From contig JAQGDQ010000422.1 in NCBI GenBank assembly GCA_030141605.1, positions 23,501 through 87,500 on the forward strand: a DNA stretch of 64,000 nucleotides, written 5' to 3'. The first letter of the stretch is position 1, and each line of letters opens with the position of its first letter. Shown here in pieces: positions 60,704 through 64,000 of this stretch. Both the position numbers and the translations under genes were made by a program. Source of the DNA: Tubiluchus corallicola. Its lineage: Eukaryota; Priapulida; Priapulimorpha; Priapulimorphida; Tubiluchidae. The notes beneath the pieces were generated by a model. It did no database searches and was not told the origin of the DNA. It saw only the letters and a program-made list of their open reading frames with translations.

Positions 60704-61976
60704 AGCATCTGTAAGGTAAAACGAATTTTTCGTATCGTGGCTCCATCTCTTGGAGCCAACTTTCAAATATGTCTTGCTTCAGCAGGTTGAATGTCACATG
60801 ACCCAAGGTACCTGATTTACCTGTCTCCACAGGTGTGCAAGAGTTTGTTGTTTAAAAACTGCTTTAGAATCTTGAGTTGGTTTAAATTTTAAGGTTTACA
60901 CTGTGAAAAATGTAAATTGTGAGTCCATAATGGTCTCAGCTTGACAAGTAGGCAGAGATGTATGTGTTTAGTATCTTATTTTTCTTATTTTCTTATTTTT
61001 TGGGCAAGCTAAACTGAAGTAATTTTTTGTGAACCTGTTGAACTAAAAATTTTTGTTTGCCCTTTTGTTGTCTTAACTATCACTACATACAGTGCAACAC
61101 AAATGTTCGAAAATTTTCTATTAAATACAATGGCCCTTACACGTGGAATTCAATTGCTACAGCTATTAAAGATGCCAACTCGCTGTCCATGTTTAAAAAA
61201 AATTATAAATTAAACTTACTTGAAACATATAACTGATCACTCAATTATGATTTGTTGTTTTTCATTTTCAAAAACTTCCCCTCTAGTATAATAATATTTT
61301 TATTACTTCCCACCCGTATTTATATTTGTATATATTGTAATATTGTATCTGTATATATTGTAATTTTTTTCATAACTAATTCTAGTGGCCTACCATAAGC
61401 TAGCTTCTTAGGTCTCTAGCGCAGAATTCATGAATTGTATCATAATAATGTACATGTAATGTATATGTATATGTTTATTGCGAAATAAATCTATTAAATT
61501 TAAAAAAATCTAATCAGATAAAACACAATGGCAATGGTTACGATTACGGTCATCCTTGTGGTTTATGTTTTGATAGATTCGACGATTTCATAAATAAACT
61601 GGGTCAAACTACAAAGGAACTTTCCGATGATTTAATGCATTTGGAATAAATAACCAAAAATTAGAAACGGAAAACCAAACAACGTGAGAGGAAAATGATG
61701 AAAACATAAACTTACTTGTGAACTTAATTAACATCCGAGATATATCTTTACTTTAAATTTCTAGTTTCTATCATATTATGAAAAGGTATTCATTGTTACA
61801 AAAATTAATAATAAATAAATAAATCAAAAATGAGTTTTAATGTTCATAATGGACGACATGCACGATTGAAACTGTTGAAATCATCAAAGCACATTTTCTT
61901 AACACTTTTTCTGTCGTGTCCAGAAGATGGAGCCACGTGACAGAGTTTGAGAAATTAACAAAATGCTGACAGCGGG
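60704..61976 (+). mobile_element. LINE C-terminus relic and unassigned intron
   Basis: 61120-61236 (plus) encodes NGPYTWNSIATAIKDANSLS and then MFKKNYKLNLLETYN-stop, the standard last segment of many non-LTR retrotransposon ORFs; the 3' UTR runs to AATAAATCTATTAAA at about 61484. It lies in an alkaline phosphatase intron, opposite to the gene. The remainder shows nothing. Confidence 0.6.
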
Positions 61977-62524
61977 TTTAAAGGAAAACCAGACGATTGT
62001 GTAGACATTAACTCGAAATAAAGTATGCTCTAAAATATTTTAAACTGCAACAACTTTTTTTATATGAAAGGCTAGATTAAAATAATAATTACCTGGATAG
62101 TTAAATTTTGTTAAACTTTCAAAGCTACACACGGCTCAGCGAATCCACTAATACTGGCAATGGCGTCTTTTTGTCACATTCGCCTAGCCGACAAATATTC
62201 GCTGTACCGTGATAAGCATGATCATGAACTGCCGTGTTCGTCAGTGACGTATAGCTCATTTTCGTGACATCACATCAGCATCTTATAGCAATACTCGCTG
62301 ACGCAAATGTGCATGACATGCAGGAAAGATGCCTTCTATTGCACAAACTGTTGTTAGTTTGTGAGGTAAGCGATAGCTGTTGTTTGGTTGCCGTTAATTA
62401 ACTTTCCAATTTAATTATTCAAGTATTAGAAACAATTGCTAACTTTTATAGGCAAGAAAATGTATATTTTGGACAGTAAATTAAAATGAGATTAAGTCTA
62501 ATCAATCATCCTCTTTTCCTTTAA
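61977..62524. mobile_element. MITE family 2, complete copy, inverted relative to 56861
   Basis: TTTAAAGGAAAACCAGACGA to CATCCTCTTTTCCTTTAA. Its right edge lies 100 bp from the donor at 62624 of the neighbouring alkaline phosphatase exon. Two family 2 copies in opposite orientation thus flank exon 59342-59535. Confidence 0.85.
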
Positions 62525-62624
62525 CAGTAAATTTTAGTAAAAGGGAAAAGGGGAGTTGTAAAACATAGAGAAGCCAGGCAGCTATCAGATGCAGGATGCT
62601 TCTACATCTAATCAGACATCGTAC

Positions 62625-62735
62625 CTGTGTCCACATCCGTTAAATTTGGCCGTGTTTGCCTATAACCCGGTCCCGCCGCATACAGTAGAGTCGTATAAGG
62701 TAGATCATTGCTGTCCATCGCAGATTTTATTTTTC
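62625..62735 (-). CDS. alp: Alkaline phosphatase exon (crown-loop region)
   Basis: 111-nt exon between tttcag (62736) and g|gtacga (62625/62624), phase 1 at both ends. It reads GKIKSAMDSNDLPYTTLLYA and then AGPGYRQTRPNLTDVDT, matching the PYT-LLY-GPGY segment of animal alkaline phosphatases. NLT is a possible glycosylation site. Confidence 0.92.
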
Positions 62736-63730
62736 CTGAAACAAAATAAAATCTTTTTTGTAAACTGTACTTGTAATAATAATATAATAATAAAGACAAA
62801 ACGCTTTATTTAACTCCTTCAAGACCGCAACATTCAAAGTCTTTTAAGACCTATGACTTTTCCTCTACTGTATGAGCACAGACAACTCAATGATTATAAA
62901 TTTGACACTGTTCTATTCAGGAGTATCTCGGTCATGCAATCACGCTGTTTGTTTAAACATTTATAAGTGATTTAATTGGATAAAATTAAGAAAAACACGC
63001 CCTCTTCAGGCACTCAAACTTAGCCTATTGAGTAGCTTAGTCTGGCGTACACTTGCGTGATCGTACACACTATTTTATTGATCGCCTGCTTGCTGCAGCC
63101 TAAGCTGTGCAGTGTTCTGCTGCTATTCCAGGAAAAACCAACCGATCAGCCAAGGACAAATTAAAGTCGTTTCATCTTTTAATAAGAATTTCTCCTTAAA
63201 AACAGAGTAGACTTAAAGCCAAAGTGTATCGGAGTGTTGTGTCTGGATAGTTGAAATTTTCTGCATTTGCTGATTTCACACAAGTCATGCTGTACATTGT
63301 TACAGTGCAAACACTGCAATTACTGAAAACTTTTTCAATTTTTTCGTTAAAAATCGAATTTTAATTTGTCTAAGGTCAGAAGATGCACTTCGTATATGAT
63401 TTTGCGTGAAATTGTGTGAGGAGTAGAAACCTACAAAAATGATCAAATGTAACGTAATCGCTGCTTAGTGAGAGAAGTTTTTCTTGAACTGATGCAAAAT
63501 GCAACAAACTCTTACGGTCCTGAACACATTAAAGAAAATTATAGGTTCCACTTAAAACTGGTAAAATACTGACAACATTACAGGTAATGGCGAGGATAGG
63601 GTTGACAATAACGATAATAAAGTTGGTACAGGTGGGAGGTGACGATGGCGATGGCGGTGATAGTCAACGTGACAATGAGCACTGACAGTAAGCATGATTA
63701 TGGCGATGATGAAAATGATGATTGATATAC
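62736..63730. other. Alkaline phosphatase intron
   Basis: AT-rich intron, no repeat or RNA recognised apart from gatgatg/gacgatgg-rich sequence at 63640-63720. Confidence 0.6.
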
Positions 63731-63922
63731 CAAATATGGGATTTCCTCTTCTGGGATAGCCAGCAATAGACATTGTGTGAGAGTGGTCTGCAGTGACGAT
63801 AATTAACGTCTCTTTTTCATTTGTTAATTCAACTGCAGCACGTACAGCTTCATCAAGAACAAGCACCTCTTCCACAGCAGCGGCGGCACGACCGACATGG
63901 TGTGCAATATCAATGTTACTAC
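63731..63922 (-). CDS. alp: Alkaline phosphatase exon with Zn-ligand motifs
   Basis: 192-nt exon entered at tttcag (63923), donor g|gtatat (63731/63730). It encodes SNIDIAHHVGRAAAAVEEVL and then VLDEAVRAAVELTNEKETLI and IVTADHSHTMSIAGYPRRGN. IDIAHH carries the Asp and the His four residues on that bind Zn1 (Asp327/His331 in E. coli). VTADHSH carries the Asp-His pair of Zn2 (Asp369/His370). The common animal motif GGRIDHGHH is altered here to xSNIDIAHH, but the ligands are kept. The gene continues upstream beyond the window edge. Confidence 0.93.
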
Positions 63923-64000
63923 CTGAAACACATCATATGAAACGTTTTGCCACCTGGTCTGTGTATCAAAAATCAATAAGATAGTACTGTGGAAGTTGGA

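Overview
This window is nuclear DNA from an invertebrate animal. The three supported genes are split by GT-AG introns with matching phases, their products are metazoan families, and most of the rest is AT-rich DNA full of satellites, MITEs and retroelement debris. The species cannot be read from the sequence. Nothing here looks prokaryotic, viral or plasmid-borne.

Gene 1 (plus strand, 472-11893, 5' end outside the window) is a glycoprotein-hormone-receptor-type LGR (type A leucine-rich-repeat GPCR). Three exons are visible: the last LRR with the start of the hinge, a second hinge exon, and one large exon holding all seven transmembrane helices and a cytoplasmic tail of about 720 residues. Eleven perfectly in-frame 51-bp repeats sit in that tail. 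Its introns carry a 37-bp satellite of about 90 copies and long GT/TA/GA microsatellites.

Gene 2 (minus strand, 32328 down to 21656, 5' end not found) has five phase-compatible exons. They encode an acidic, Ser/Pro-rich, apparently disordered protein of at least about 1,130 residues that I do not recognise. It contains two internal motif families, three ILTT motifs and two PW-GGVSP modules. Its introns hold a 32-bp minisatellite, a MITE, a 530-bp GA tract, a LINE 3' end and minisatellite blocks in opposite orientations.

Gene 3 (minus strand, 63922 down to 57434, 5' end outside the window) is the C-terminal half of an alkaline phosphatase. Four exons carry the metal-binding motifs and a C-terminal hydrophobic tail typical of GPI anchoring. 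A MITE begins 23 bp after its stop codon.

The rest is repeats. 12-21 kb has MITEs, a CACGTG-containing 20-bp array, a decayed mobile-element ORF set and a 33-bp array. 32-41 kb has triplet microsatellites, a 0.5-kb MITE, a 51-bp satellite with a probable sequence-quality patch, and a decayed LINE. 41.8-46.5 kb holds a near-identical 2.17-kb tandem duplication built on foldback MITEs. 47.7-48.5 kb is a pyrimidine tract. 49-51.5 kb has LINE fragments and a 110-bp satellite. 53.9-62.5 kb has retroelement 3' ends and at least six further MITEs.

No novel multi-gene system is evident. The best leads are the LGR tail with its expandable phosphosite-like repeat, the unrecognised modular gene 2, and the intronic and 3'-UTR repeats placed next to exons.
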